Below, one piece after another: positions 7,543 to 16,284 of a stretch of DNA of 64,000 nt. This DNA comes from an uncultured Rhodobiaceae bacterium (GTDB taxonomy: Bacteria > Pseudomonadota > Alphaproteobacteria > RS24), in assembly GCA_937907245.1 (NCBI GenBank), contig CALCUM010000003.1, positions 807,501 to 871,500 on the forward strand, written 5' to 3'. Within the stretch, counting starts at the first letter, position 1, and the number at the start of each line of letters is the position of its first letter. The notes below the pieces were generated by a model, which searched no databases, had not been told where the DNA came from, and saw only the letters and a program-made list of their open reading frames with translations. The position numbers and the translations under genes are program-made.

Positions 7543-9870
7543 ATGCGGTTTTTAGCTTTTCACAAAGCGCCTCGTTGGGCCTTCGCCTGTCTTTTGGGTT
7601 TGGGGGTCAGTGTGCCCGATTTAGCAAATCCTGCGCGCGCGTGTGAAGCGCCTCCAGCTTTGCTGCTGGTCGCGCCTGAAAAACTTTTGGCGGCGCTTGG
7701 CGAAGATAGCGCGCCCTATTTGGCTGCCGCAGATGGCTATTCGATTGGCATGGAGGCGTGTTACGACAGCGCCTTTGGGCCGCTTGAGCTGGCGCCCTTT
7801 GTGCGCCAAGCCAGCCAAGTTGCAGATAATATGGCGGCGCTTCGAAAACTTGCAGAAGACAATGTGCGCCATAATGAAGTGTCGTTTGAGGAGCTATTGT
7901 CGTCTGATTTATGGGGCGATATTGAAAGCCTTCGGGTGGCCGGCGCCTATGGCGTGGCTTGGGGAAAACTGGCCGCGGCCGTGCGCCATATTTCAACCGA
8001 AGAAAAAGCGCAAGCCATGCAAGGCGCGTTGAATGCCATGCAGGGCTTGACCTTTGAATTCAAACATCCGGTTTTGGTGCAGCGCGCCATGTATGGTTTG
8101 GCGACTAGCCAAATTGAGGCGGGCGACCTCAAAACCGCGACTGAGACCTTGCAACGCTTACAAGATTCTTTGAAGCGCGGCGGCGCGCCGAGTTTCACTC
8201 GCGCCGTAGATGCGTTTCATGCCCGCATCACCTCGCCCGACTATCGCCCGCCCGTGGCTTTATTCAGCGCGCAGGCAGATGCCGACTTTAGCCAGACAGG
8301 TGCGAATAGCGGCGTGGCCGTTGGCGACGCCGTCAATTTAGCGCGCCAAGCCATACGCGATACGCGCCCTGCCGATGAGATTGTGGCTCTCTTGCGCCCG
8401 GCTTTTGGCGGCGATGTCGAGAACCTGAAAGGCGCGCTTGATTTGGTCGCGCGCGATCAGCTTTTGTTGGACGCGATGGACTACGAGCCGGGCTTATCTT
8501 TGCGCGTGATGCGGCAAGCTTTTGCGACCCAAAAATATGGCCAGATTGTATCGGCTTGGCCGGGGGTAAAGCCTTTTTATTCCCATATGCCGACCGGATT
8601 AAAGCGACGGGTCGATTATCATATGGGCGTCGCGCGCCTGAATTTGGGAGAGTATAAACGCGCCATCACGCATCTTTTAGCTGCCCGAGACGATATGCGA
8701 GACGGCGCCACGGCCGACCGATTGGATAAATTGATAGCGCTGGCGCAATTGTCTTTTGATAAGGTGCCCGACACCGCGACGCTCACTTTGGCGCGTGCCT
8801 ATAAAGATGTCGAGATTCCTGCGGACACCATTTCCCCAGAAAAAGCCTTGGCGCCAGCGCCGCCGCCGTTAGATGTTCTTTTGGCAATGCGCGCACGCGT
8901 GGTGCTGGCGCGCGATGCCACCGCGCGTAAAAGCTGGGCTGAGGCCGATAAAATATTAACCGGCATTGGGCCGGGGACTGCCGCTTATCCGCTATTTTTG
9001 GGGATGCGGGTGCGCCTTTTGGCAGAGGCCATCAAGGCGCGGCGCGAGCAAGGCGAAACCGCAGAGAGCTTGGCCGCCACAGCGCGCGGCGCGATAACTT
9101 TGTATCAATTGTGGACGCGCGTCGACTGCCCGCCTGGGTGCCTAGCGGGAAATCGGTTGGCGGTGCATCGGGCAGCGATAGAGATAGCTTTGAGTGCCGA
9201 TTTGGATAGCTCGAAATTTGGTGTGGCTTGGGGCAGTTTTGTCGAGGATGGTGGTGATACCCGTCCTCTCATTGGCCGTGCGCTTGCGTATCTGGTTACC
9301 AAATCTGACAGTGAGCGATTGACCGCCCTTTTAGAAACGCCCGATGAGGCTTCGGCCGCTTTTCTGCTGGCGCATTGGAAGGCTTACTTGAAAAAACCGG
9401 AAACACGAGCGCGGTTCGACGTCCAATATGCTTGGCTGACGAGTGATTTAGAAACCCTGCAGGGCCGCCCGCGAGCGGTATTATTGGAAACGCTCATCGA
9501 TTTCGATTTGGCGCGTGAAAAGCCAGAGGCTGCTTTGATGTTGGCGGAAAAACTTGCCAGCGAATTTCCGCGACGGCCGTCGGCTTGGTTTTTGCGTGCC
9601 GCCACCTTGCAAGCCAATGCGCGCGGCATTGAGGCGGCGCGGGCGCTATCGGCATTAGCGCAGCGCACGCCAGCCGATGATCCGGTAGGCATGGGCGCGC
9701 GCCTTGGACTGGCCGCATTATTTATTGGGTTAGACCGCACCGAGCAGGCTTGCGCGATGCAGGCAAAAATATTCTCTCGCACGCAAGCCCAAGCCAATTG
9801 GAAGGAGGCCTTAACGGCTTTTCCGATTTTGCAAACTTGGCATCAAACCGCACAAAATGCCTGTCGGTAA
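7543..9870 (+). CDS. Large exported TPR-like repeat protein, last gene of the ExbB operon
   Basis: The 775-aa product has a signal peptide (hydrophobic about 14-30, cleavage near ARA|CE). The rest is Ala/Leu-rich helical sequence with degenerate TPR-like pairs, for example around residues 185-220, 355-400 and 655-750. I see no catalytic motif. It starts eight bases after the vWA gene, so it very likely acts in the periplasm with the ExbB/ExbD/vWA proteins. TPR proteins accompany some TonB2-type systems (TtpC-ExbB-ExbD-TonB-TPR), which is the closest known analogy. It ends 11 bases before the convergent purH stop, with no terminator between them. Confidence 0.75.
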   Translation: MRFLAFHKAPRWAFACLLGLGVSVPDLANPARACEAPPALLLVAPEKLLAALGEDSAPYLAAADGYSIGMEACYDSAFGPLELAPFVRQASQVADNMAALRKLAEDNVRHNEVSFEELLSSDLWGDIESLRVAGAYGVAWGKLAAAVRHISTEEKAQAMQGALNAMQGLTFEFKHPVLVQRAMYGLATSQIEAGDLKTATETLQRLQDSLKRGGAPSFTRAVDAFHARITSPDYRPPVALFSAQADADFSQTGANSGVAVGDAVNLARQAIRDTRPADEIVALLRPAFGGDVENLKGALDLVARDQLLLDAMDYEPGLSLRVMRQAFATQKYGQIVSAWPGVKPFYSHMPTGLKRRVDYHMGVARLNLGEYKRAITHLLAARDDMRDGATADRLDKLIALAQLSFDKVPDTATLTLARAYKDVEIPADTISPEKALAPAPPPLDVLLAMRARVVLARDATARKSWAEADKILTGIGPGTAAYPLFLGMRVRLLAEAIKARREQGETAESLAATARGAITLYQLWTRVDCPPGCLAGNRLAVHRAAIEIALSADLDSSKFGVAWGSFVEDGGDTRPLIGRALAYLVTKSDSERLTALLETPDEASAAFLLAHWKAYLKKPETRARFDVQYAWLTSDLETLQGRPRAVLLETLIDFDLAREKPEAALMLAEKLASEFPRRPSAWFLRAATLQANARGIEAARALSALAQRTPADDPVGMGARLGLAALFIGLDRTEQACAMQAKIFSRTQAQANWKEALTAFPILQTWHQTAQNACR

Positions 9871-9881
9871 GTTTTGCGTGC

Positions 9882-11489
9882 CTAATGCCGGAAATGGCGC
9901 ATGCCGGTAAACACCATTGCCAGACCCGCTTCATCGGCGGCGGCAATCACTTCGTCATCGCGAATGGAACCCCCGGGCTGAATGATGGCTGTGGCACCCG
10001 CTTCGGCGGCGCTTAGCAGGCCATCGGCGAAGGGGAAGAAAGCATCCGAGGCAACGACGGAGCCTTGGGCAAGTGGGGCATCGGCTCCGCATGCGGTGGC
10101 TGCATCTTGGCTTTTGCGGGCTGCGATGCGCGAGCTGTCGAGGCGGCTCATTTGGCCTGCGCCGACACCGACTGTGGCCCCATCTTTCACATAAACAATC
10201 GCGTTTGATTTCACATGTTTGGCGACCCGCCAGGCGAACAATAGATCGGCCATTTCTTGGGCGCTCGGTTGGCGTTTGGTGACGCAAGTCAAATCAGCTT
10301 CGACGATATGGCCATTGTCGCGATTTTGCACCAAATAGCCGCCAGCCACATTGCGGATAGACAGGCCAGCCGCATCGGCAACGGGTAGGCCGCCGGTTAT
10401 CAGCAAGCGCAGGTTTTTCTTTTTGGCAATGACCTCGCGGGCCGCCGCGTCTGCGTCGGGGGCGATAATCACTTCGGTAAAAATTTCGGTAATCGCAGCT
10501 GCCGTGGCGCCATCGAGCGTTTGGTTCATGGCGATAATACCGCCAAACGCGGAGACCGGATCGCAGCGTAGAGCTTTCGCGAAGGCCTCGGGGAGCGTGG
10601 CACCTGTTGCGACGCCGCATGGATTGGCGTGTTTGATAATGGCGCAAGCGGCAGTTTGGGCGGGGTCAAACTCGCCGACCAATTCAAACGCGGCATCCGT
10701 GTCGTTAATATTGTTATATGACAAGGCCTTGCCTTGCAGTTGTTCGGCAGTGGCCACACCAATGCGCGGCGTGTCTCCAACATAAAAACCAGCTTGCTGA
10801 TGCGGGTTTTCGCCATAGCGCAAAGCCTGCTGCAGCTTGCCCCCGACCGCGCGGTAAGGCGGCATATCAATATCCAGTTGGGCGGCCATCCAGTTGGAAA
10901 TCGCGGCGTCATAAGCGCCCGTGCGGGCATAGGCTTTTTGCGCCAAACGCTGGCGTAAAGGCAAATCTGTGCCGCCAGCATCGAGCGCAGCTAGAACTTC
11001 GTCATAATCCTCATTATCAACCAGAACCGCGACATCTTGATGGTTTTTGGCTGCCGCGCGGATCATCGCAGGCCCGCCAATATCGATGTTTTCAATGCAG
11101 GTTGCATAGTCTCCACCGGCTGCCACTGTGGCTTCAAACGGGTAAAGATTCACCACCAGCAAATCAATGGCCAAAATGTCATGCTCCCGCATCGACGCCT
11201 GGTGCTCCTCATTGTCGCGAATGGCTAATAATCCGCCATGGACATTGGGGTGCAATGTTTTGACGCGCCCATCCATCATCTCTGGAAAGCCCGTAAGCTC
11301 GGAGACATCGCGGCAAGCGAGGCCGGCGTCTTGTAATAATTTGGCCGTGCCGCCGGTTGATACCAGCTCGACACTTTTGGCGGCCAATTTTTGAGCGAAG
11401 TCGACAATGCCGTCTTTGTCTGACACGGAAATCAGGGCGCGGGTAATCGGTTTTACGTCTGACTTGGAAGGGGAGGTGGAATGAGACAT
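9882..11489 (-). CDS. purH: Bifunctional AICAR transformylase / IMP cyclohydrolase
   Basis: A 535-aa protein with the two-domain PurH layout. An N-terminal MGS-like cyclohydrolase domain (about 15-165) has [20 protein letters not shown] and [13 protein letters not shown]. The C-terminal AICAR formyltransferase domain has [22 protein letters not shown] and a closing DAFFPFADG then [13 protein letters not shown]. It performs the last two steps of de novo purine synthesis in the cytoplasm. It is the last gene of a minus-strand series after rsmB, rpe and the heparinase-like gene, an order common in alphaproteobacteria. Confidence 0.96.
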   Translation of the reverse strand: MSHSTSPSKSDVKPITRALISVSDKDGIVDFAQKLAAKSVELVSTGGTAKLLQDAGLACRDVSELTGFPEMMDGRVKTLHPNVHGGLLAIRDNEEHQASMREHDILAIDLLVVNLYPFEATVAAGGDYATCIENIDIGGPAMIRAAAKNHQDVAVLVDNEDYDEVLAALDAGGTDLPLRQRLAQKAYARTGAYDAAISNWMAAQLDIDMPPYRAVGGKLQQALRYGENPHQQAGFYVGDTPRIGVATAEQLQGKALSYNNINDTDAAFELVGEFDPAQTAACAIIKHANPCGVATGATLPEAFAKALRCDPVSAFGGIIAMNQTLDGATAAAITEIFTEVIIAPDADAAAREVIAKKKNLRLLITGGLPVADAAGLSIRNVAGGYLVQNRDNGHIVEADLTCVTKRQPSAQEMADLLFAWRVAKHVKSNAIVYVKDGATVGVGAGQMSRLDSSRIAARKSQDAATACGADAPLAQGSVVASDAFFPFADGLLSAAEAGATAIIQPGGSIRDDEVIAAADEAGLAMVFTGMRHFRH

Positions 11490-11514
11490 TGGGTTTTCCT
11501 AACTTCGTCTTTTA

Positions 11515-13242
11515 CTAAGGTCTGCGTTTTCCGCGCCGCCCTGCGTAACGCAAGGCCCAGCGTATCAGGGTATCGGTATGGCCCAATTGCCCGCGAATGG
11601 CAAGTTGCTGGCTGCGTTGCGGCACGCCTTGACGTCCCATATACACACTTTCTTCCAAGCGCAATTGGGTCGGACTATCATTTCCCGTTCTAAACTGCCA
11701 GCCGTGTCCGCTGGGTGTCAGCAGCAAAACCGCATCGCCACCGCTTTGTAAGCTGGCCGTGACGTCTGGATGCAAATGGAAGCGTAAATGAAAGGGCGCG
11801 CCTTCGGCGGAGACATGGTTCATGTCCGATAGCAATAAATCTTCGCCACGAAAGTCTTCTCCGCGGGTATCGATAAACAGGCGGCGATTGTGGCGTACAC
11901 CATGGGTTTCGAGGAAAATACCATGGCTGGCCTCCAGCCAAATGCCCGTTTTATCTTCCACCCGCCGCGCCGTAACGTGCCAATCGTCAGCCTTCAGGCG
12001 GGGCCCCAAGCGGCGTGCGGCATGGCCACTGCGCAGAAACGGATCTTTCACATTTTGGTCAAAAGACAAAGTCGAATGTGCAGATAGCCCCCGCGCGGCC
12101 AGCTTCCAATCGGCCCCATGCACTAAATTCGGCCCGCAATTGACAATCAATCGATCCGTGCCGTGGCTCATTTCGAACGCCAAAGGAGCGGGATGGCTTT
12201 TTACACTATGAGCGCCGCTCATCTCGCCACCCGTATCTACGAGGATCGTGGTCTGTTCCGCATCGAGGCGCTGATAGCCGCTTTTCGGGGCGAAACTCAT
12301 TGGAGCTTGGTCTTTTTTTGGCAAAACCGCATCGAGGCTCGCCACCTCACGTTCGATACCACCTTGGAAGACCGCGAGCTTTTTATCCTTATGGCGGAGC
12401 ATGCGCACCATCGCCTGCATGCGGGTCAGGGTTATGGCAAATAAATTAGGCGGCGGGATTTGACGCGCGGCCAACCCAGATTCAATGGCGATGAGATCAG
12501 CCAGTAGATCGACCAGAATATCTGGCTTGCGGCTAATGTGGCCCCCGTCGGGCAAAATCTGGCGGCGCAATTCCCGAATTAGAAAATCCATGCCTTGGCG
12601 CAAAATTTGGCCCTCTTCTGGCAAGCTAAGCCCTGCCAGCGTGAGGCCAATGGCACTTTCCAAACGCATCGGCCCGTCCGGAATTTGCCCGATGGTTATG
12701 GCTAGCCAGCGCGCCTGATGCGTGTAACAGGCATTTATGAGCGCCAGCTCTTGCGTGTCAAAGCTCGTCTTTAAAACCCCAAGCGCTAGGTTCCAGCGGG
12801 CCAAACGTCGGCTCACAACATTGGGGTGCATAAATTTTTTGCGTCCGATATAGCCGGCTTGCACCCAGTGCAAAATCATATCGCGGCTCATTTGGTGCCC
12901 TGCGGCATCTGGCAAAGCTAGCAAATCGCAAACCCAATGGAAGCTATGCAGCTCGTCGCGCCATTCCGCATTGGGCGGGTTTATTTGGAAAGGGAGCTTG
13001 CTGGCATCCCTTACAATGGCGCCTGGCAGGGTATAATCGCCCGCTAGCCAAGCTTCCCCGCGCACCGGATTTCCGGGCCGAAGGCCGGGCGGAATGCCAT
13101 AACTTACGGGGTTTGTTGGCCCTTGCCAGAGCCGCCAGCCGAGGGCGGAGCGTAAGAACGCATTTCTGGAATTATTCCACAAGGCGGCAGCATCGGCGCG
13201 CAAGGCTTCAAAACCTGTCGTCAGCCGGCTTGCGCGCCCCAT
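11515..13242 (-). CDS. Heparinase II/III-family protein
   Basis: The 575-aa protein has an N-terminal helical toroid-like part with YTLPGAIV, NPPNAEWRDELHSFHWV and WIQAGYIG-type segments, and a C-terminal beta-rich heparinase II/III half with SGYQRLDAEQTTILVDTGG and GLSAHSTLSFDQN. Known family members are polysaccharide lyases. This subgroup, which has no signal peptide and lies between purH and rpe in many alphaproteobacteria, has no established substrate that I know of. The start codon directly follows the rpe stop, so the two are coupled. The activity as a lyase is a family inference only. Confidence 0.8.
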   Translation of the reverse strand: MGRASRLTTGFEALRADAAALWNNSRNAFLRSALGWRLWQGPTNPVSYGIPPGLRPGNPVRGEAWLAGDYTLPGAIVRDASKLPFQINPPNAEWRDELHSFHWVCDLLALPDAAGHQMSRDMILHWVQAGYIGRKKFMHPNVVSRRLARWNLALGVLKTSFDTQELALINACYTHQARWLAITIGQIPDGPMRLESAIGLTLAGLSLPEEGQILRQGMDFLIRELRRQILPDGGHISRKPDILVDLLADLIAIESGLAARQIPPPNLFAITLTRMQAMVRMLRHKDKKLAVFQGGIEREVASLDAVLPKKDQAPMSFAPKSGYQRLDAEQTTILVDTGGEMSGAHSVKSHPAPLAFEMSHGTDRLIVNCGPNLVHGADWKLAARGLSAHSTLSFDQNVKDPFLRSGHAARRLGPRLKADDWHVTARRVEDKTGIWLEASHGIFLETHGVRHNRRLFIDTRGEDFRGEDLLLSDMNHVSAEGAPFHLRFHLHPDVTASLQSGGDAVLLLTPSGHGWQFRTGNDSPTQLRLEESVYMGRQGVPQRSQQLAIRGQLGHTDTLIRWALRYAGRRGKRRP

Positions 13243-13911
13243 TTACTGCTCCTTGGCAGCCCGCAGAGCGGCTATATTGTCGGCATAGGCCGAGGGCCCG
13301 CCCTTAAAAGTGGCTGTTCCCGCCACCAACATAGAAGCGCCGGCTTCAATAATACTAGCCGCATTTTCGCGGTTTACGCCGCCATCGACCTCTAGCTCAA
13401 TGTCTCTACCGGAGGCATCGATCATGTTACGAAGCGTGCGAATTTTATCCAATTGGCTTTCGATGAAGCTTTGACCGCCAAAACCGGGGTTCACCGACAT
13501 CACCAAAATAAGGTCGATATCGCCCATTAAATGGTCGAGCACGCTGACCGGCGTTGCGGGGTTGAGCGAGACGCCAACTTTGCATCCGGCGGCCTTAATG
13601 GCTTGCGCGGTGCGATGCGGGTGCGGGCCAGCTTCGGGGTGGAAGGTGATGATATCCGCGCCTGCGTCTGCAAAGGCGGTAATATAATTATCGACGGGCG
13701 CAATCATCAAATGCACATCTAGGGGCTTGCTGGCGTGGGGCTTGAGGGCTTTTACGACATCTGGGCCGATGGTGATATTGGGAACAAAATGCCCATCCAT
13801 CACATCGACATGCACTAAATCGCAGCCTGCCTCGCAAATGGCGGCAACCTCTTCGCCTAATTTGGCGAAATCGGCCGATAGAATGGAAGGTGAAATCTTA
13901 ACGTTGCTCAT
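13243..13911 (-). CDS. rpe: Ribulose-phosphate 3-epimerase
   Basis: A 222-aa TIM-barrel enzyme with the expected motifs in order: [51 protein letters not shown] and LEVDGGV. The His and Asp residues in these motifs bind the metal and act in catalysis. It interconverts ribulose 5-phosphate and xylulose 5-phosphate in the pentose-phosphate pathway. I start at ATG 13911, which has AAGGG about eight bases upstream, rather than at a GTG at 13920. Its end abuts the heparinase-like gene. Confidence 0.95.
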   Translation of the reverse strand: MSNVKISPSILSADFAKLGEEVAAICEAGCDLVHVDVMDGHFVPNITIGPDVVKALKPHASKPLDVHLMIAPVDNYITAFADAGADIITFHPEAGPHPHRTAQAIKAAGCKVGVSLNPATPVSVLDHLMGDIDLILVMSVNPGFGGQSFIESQLDKIRTLRNMIDASGRDIELEVDGGVNRENAASIIEAGASMLVAGTATFKGGPSAYADNIAALRAAKEQ

Positions 13912-13959
13912 GCTTAGCACCCTTAAAAACTTGCCCAGGCCTTATTAGTAAGGGGTTTC

Positions 13960-13993
13960 GCCAGACCCCGCAATCGTGTTGCGGGCCTCTGGC
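13960..13993 (-). other. Strong hairpin between rsmB and rpe
   Basis: GCCAGA and CCCGCAA pair with TTGCGGG and TCTGGC around a five-base loop with a small internal bulge. It lies in the 96-base gap between rsmB (upstream on the minus strand) and rpe. There is no T-run on either strand, so it is not a standard rho-independent terminator; mRNA processing, partial attenuation or a REP-like element are possible. Confidence 0.55.
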
Positions 13994-14007
13994 TCGATTG
14001 GTTAGCT

Positions 14008-15420
14008 TTATGCACCTGTTTTTTGAAACACTTGCGCAAAGAAACCGTCCATGCCGCCTTTTTCTATATCCCCGAGGTAACGATTTTGCGCCAAAGGATG
14101 GTCGGCCGGGGTCGAGCGGAAAGCTTGGTCATGGCACAAATGCGCTGGCAGATTTTGCGGGCTCACGACCCGAAAGTCACCATGCGCCTCTAGAAAAGCT
14201 TTTGCCTGCGCTTCGCCTTCTTCGGGGTCCAGCGAGCAAACCGCATAGCATAAAAACCCGCCTGGCTTGACCCAACCCGTTGCGCGTTCCAACAATTGCT
14301 GCTGAAACTCAGCCAATTTGGCGATATAGCCCTCGAAGCGATTGAGCACGAGGTCGGGGTGGCGGCGCATAGTGCCGCTGGCCGAGCAAGGCGCATCCAA
14401 TAAGACCGCATCAAATTGCTTGGGCGATTGCCAGTCCAGCGCATCGCCTCGCACCAAATTGGCTTTTAGCTTGGTGCGCTTCAGGTTTTCTTTCACCCGC
14501 GCCAAACGACTGGCCGAAATATCTAGAGCGGTAACGTCATAGCCCGCGGCGGCCAATTGCAGCGTCTTGCCACCTGGCGCGGCGCATAAATCGAGAACCG
14601 TGGCTGGCGTCTCAGGGCTAGAAATCTGGCTTAATTCGGCATCCAATAATCGCGCAGGGTATCCGGCAGCCACATCTTGAACAAACCAATCGCCGTCTTT
14701 AAAGCCGTCCAAAGCGCGCACATCGCCAGAGCGCTCAAGGCGCACATGCGTATCATTTAACGCTTCAGCGCCTTCATTGGCGGCCACAAAGGCAGCCGCT
14801 TTTTCGGGCGTTTTAAAACATAAATCCAGTGGCGGCGTGCGCGTGTGTTGGGTCACAATGGCGGCCAAAGCCTCGTGCCCATAGGCGGCCTCAAAACGGG
14901 CTTGCATCCAATCGGGTAAGTTTTCTAGCGGCGCGGGGGCCGGAGGCCCATCGGCTTGAATGTCGCGCTCAATTTGGCGCAAGACGGCATTAATAAGGCC
15001 ACGGAAAGGTTGTTCGCGTCGCCCCGTTGCGGCCACGGTTTCATGGATGGCAGCATGGGCTGGCACATTCATGTAAACCAATTGCGCCACGCCAATACAC
15101 AAAAGCCCGTGGGCGATATGCGGGCGCAAAGGCAAGGCGCGTTTTAAATGTTTGGCGGTCAAGGCGTTAATCTCGCCATAATGGCGCAAGGCCATTTGCA
15201 CCATGGCATCGGCTAAATTGCGTTCGCTATCGGGTAAATCGGAGAGGCGATCGCGCGCCTCATCCAGCGTTTTGCCGCGCGTGATGGCTGCCAGCATGGC
15301 GCCCGCCACCCGGCGCGTATCGCCTTTGCCTCGTCCGCCCTTTTTGGGGCCGTTTTTTGGCGAGCCACCATTTGGCGGGTTAGATTTTTTACCGTTTGAA
15401 TTATCTGCTTGCGAAACCAT
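14008..15420 (-). CDS. rsmB: 16S rRNA (cytosine-967-C5)-methyltransferase
   Basis: A 470-aa protein with a Lys/Pro/Gly-rich low-complexity start (about 1-35), an N-terminal NusB-like RNA-binding domain (about 35-165), and a C-terminal Rossmann methyltransferase domain. The latter has the SAM motif VLDLCAAPGGKTLQLA and the two reactive cysteines in DAPCSASGTMRRHPD and YAVCSLDPEEGE. RsmB methylates a cytosine in the 30S P-site region. ATG 15420 is preferred; the frame is open back to a TTG at 15444. It is 52 bases from the divergent DUF1674 gene and heads the rpe-heparinase-purH run. Confidence 0.92.
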   Translation of the reverse strand: MVSQADNSNGKKSNPPNGGSPKNGPKKGGRGKGDTRRVAGAMLAAITRGKTLDEARDRLSDLPDSERNLADAMVQMALRHYGEINALTAKHLKRALPLRPHIAHGLLCIGVAQLVYMNVPAHAAIHETVAATGRREQPFRGLINAVLRQIERDIQADGPPAPAPLENLPDWMQARFEAAYGHEALAAIVTQHTRTPPLDLCFKTPEKAAAFVAANEGAEALNDTHVRLERSGDVRALDGFKDGDWFVQDVAAGYPARLLDAELSQISSPETPATVLDLCAAPGGKTLQLAAAGYDVTALDISASRLARVKENLKRTKLKANLVRGDALDWQSPKQFDAVLLDAPCSASGTMRRHPDLVLNRFEGYIAKLAEFQQQLLERATGWVKPGGFLCYAVCSLDPEEGEAQAKAFLEAHGDFRVVSPQNLPAHLCHDQAFRSTPADHPLAQNRYLGDIEKGGMDGFFAQVFQKTGA

Positions 15421-15472
15421 GTCGCGGTTACACCACCTTGGCAATCATTCGTAAAGCCCCCATATTAGCATT

Positions 15473-15676
15473 ATGAAAAAATCAATTCCGCCCCTTGACC
15501 CGAAAATCGTTGCTACGCAACGAAACGCTGCCCAGCAAAAAGCGCTTGAGGAAGCTGCCGCGCGCCGTGCCGCCCATGTGGTGCGCCAACGCGCCAGTGA
15601 AAGCGGCGGCCAAGAAGGCCCTGAGCCGACCCGCTATGGCGATTGGGAAAAGGGTGGCATTGTTTCTGATTTTTAG
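15473..15676 (+). CDS. DUF1674 / SDHAF4-like succinate dehydrogenase assembly factor
   Basis: A 67-aa protein ending in the hallmark family motif GPEPTRYGDWEKGGIVSDF. In mitochondria the homologue SDHAF4 binds the flavinylated SdhA subunit and helps assemble complex II; the bacterial role is inferred from that. The N-terminal half is a Lys/Ala/Glu-rich helix. It diverges from rsmB. Its last five codons, including the stop, form the first unit of a six-unit tandem array that runs into the downstream spacer. Confidence 0.85.
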   Translation: MKKSIPPLDPKIVATQRNAAQQKALEEAAARRAAHVVRQRASESGGQEGPEPTRYGDWEKGGIVSDF

Positions 15677-15752
15677 GGTCTCTGATTTTTAGGTCTCTGA
15701 TTTTTAGGTCTCAGATTTTCAGGTTTCCGATTTTCAGAGCCTCGAATTTTTA
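15662..15752 (+). repeat. Six-unit, 15-16 bp tandem array containing the DUF1674 stop codon
   Basis: Units start at 15662, 15678, 15693, 15708, 15723 and 15738. The first, GTTTCTGATTTTTAGG, is 16 bases and encodes VSDF-stop. The next two are identical (GTCTCTGATTTTTAG) and later ones drift to TTTTCAG endings. The extra G in unit 1 shifts frame, so VSDF is re-encoded in the +1 frame in every complete unit up to 15737. The array fills most of the spacer before the nuclease gene. There are no unique spacers, so it is not CRISPR. Confidence 0.92.
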
Positions 15753-15831
15753 CAACCATGAGTGACTGGCGCGCGCAGTGCGAAACACGCTAGCCTGACT
15801 ATTGTTGATGTCGGTTGCGTGAGGAAAAAAT

Positions 15832-16284
15832 ATGCGTCTTGTTCGTTTTGCGGTTGCGGTAAGTTTGGGCCTGGCTTTTGCTGTGCCGGTAAGTGCGGCT
15901 CAAAAGCTCGAAGGGCCGTTCGATTTTGAAGTTATAAAGGTCATGGATGGCGACACGTTTCGTGCCCGCGTTACCATTTGGTTGGGGCAAACGGTCGATG
16001 TCAAAATTCGTCTGAAAGGCGTCGATACGCCTGAGATGAAAGGCAAATGCGCGGCGGAAATAAAACTGGCGCGTGAGGCAAAAAGTTTCGCGGCCAAATG
16101 GCTCCGCCAAGACGGCTTGCGCTTAATCCAAATTCACAATGGCACTTATGCGGGGCGTGTTTTGGGCACGGTTCAAAAAGCCAATGCGTCTGGCCCCGCC
16201 AACACGTTATCCGCAGCGCTTTTGGCCCAGGGGCTCGCCAAACCCTATCGGGGCCGACGTGCCACTTGGTGTGGGCAGAGCTAA
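15832..16284 (+). CDS. Exported thermonuclease-like (SNase) protein
   Basis: A 150-aa protein with a signal peptide (cleavage near VSA|AQ) and a staphylococcal-nuclease domain. [11 protein letters not shown] supplies the calcium-binding Asp residues, and [15 protein letters not shown] supplies the catalytic Arg and Glu region. Such secreted OB-fold nucleases cut DNA and RNA and may serve in nutrient scavenging. Start ATG 15832 has GTGAGGA nine bases upstream. The 3' end overlaps the convergent acs gene by four bases. Confidence 0.85.
   Translation: MRLVRFAVAVSLGLAFAVPVSAAQKLEGPFDFEVIKVMDGDTFRARVTIWLGQTVDVKIRLKGVDTPEMKGKCAAEIKLAREAKSFAAKWLRQDGLRLIQIHNGTYAGRVLGTVQKANASGPANTLSAALLAQGLAKPYRGRRATWCGQS

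Noticed and set aside
10718-11263. Plus-strand ORF opposite purH
   Set aside because: It is antisense to well-conserved purH motifs, and its His/Pro/Arg-rich product matches nothing.
15662-15752. Direct repeats considered as a CRISPR array
   Set aside because: Units are contiguous with no unique spacers, and no cas genes occur; the same holds for the other arrays.
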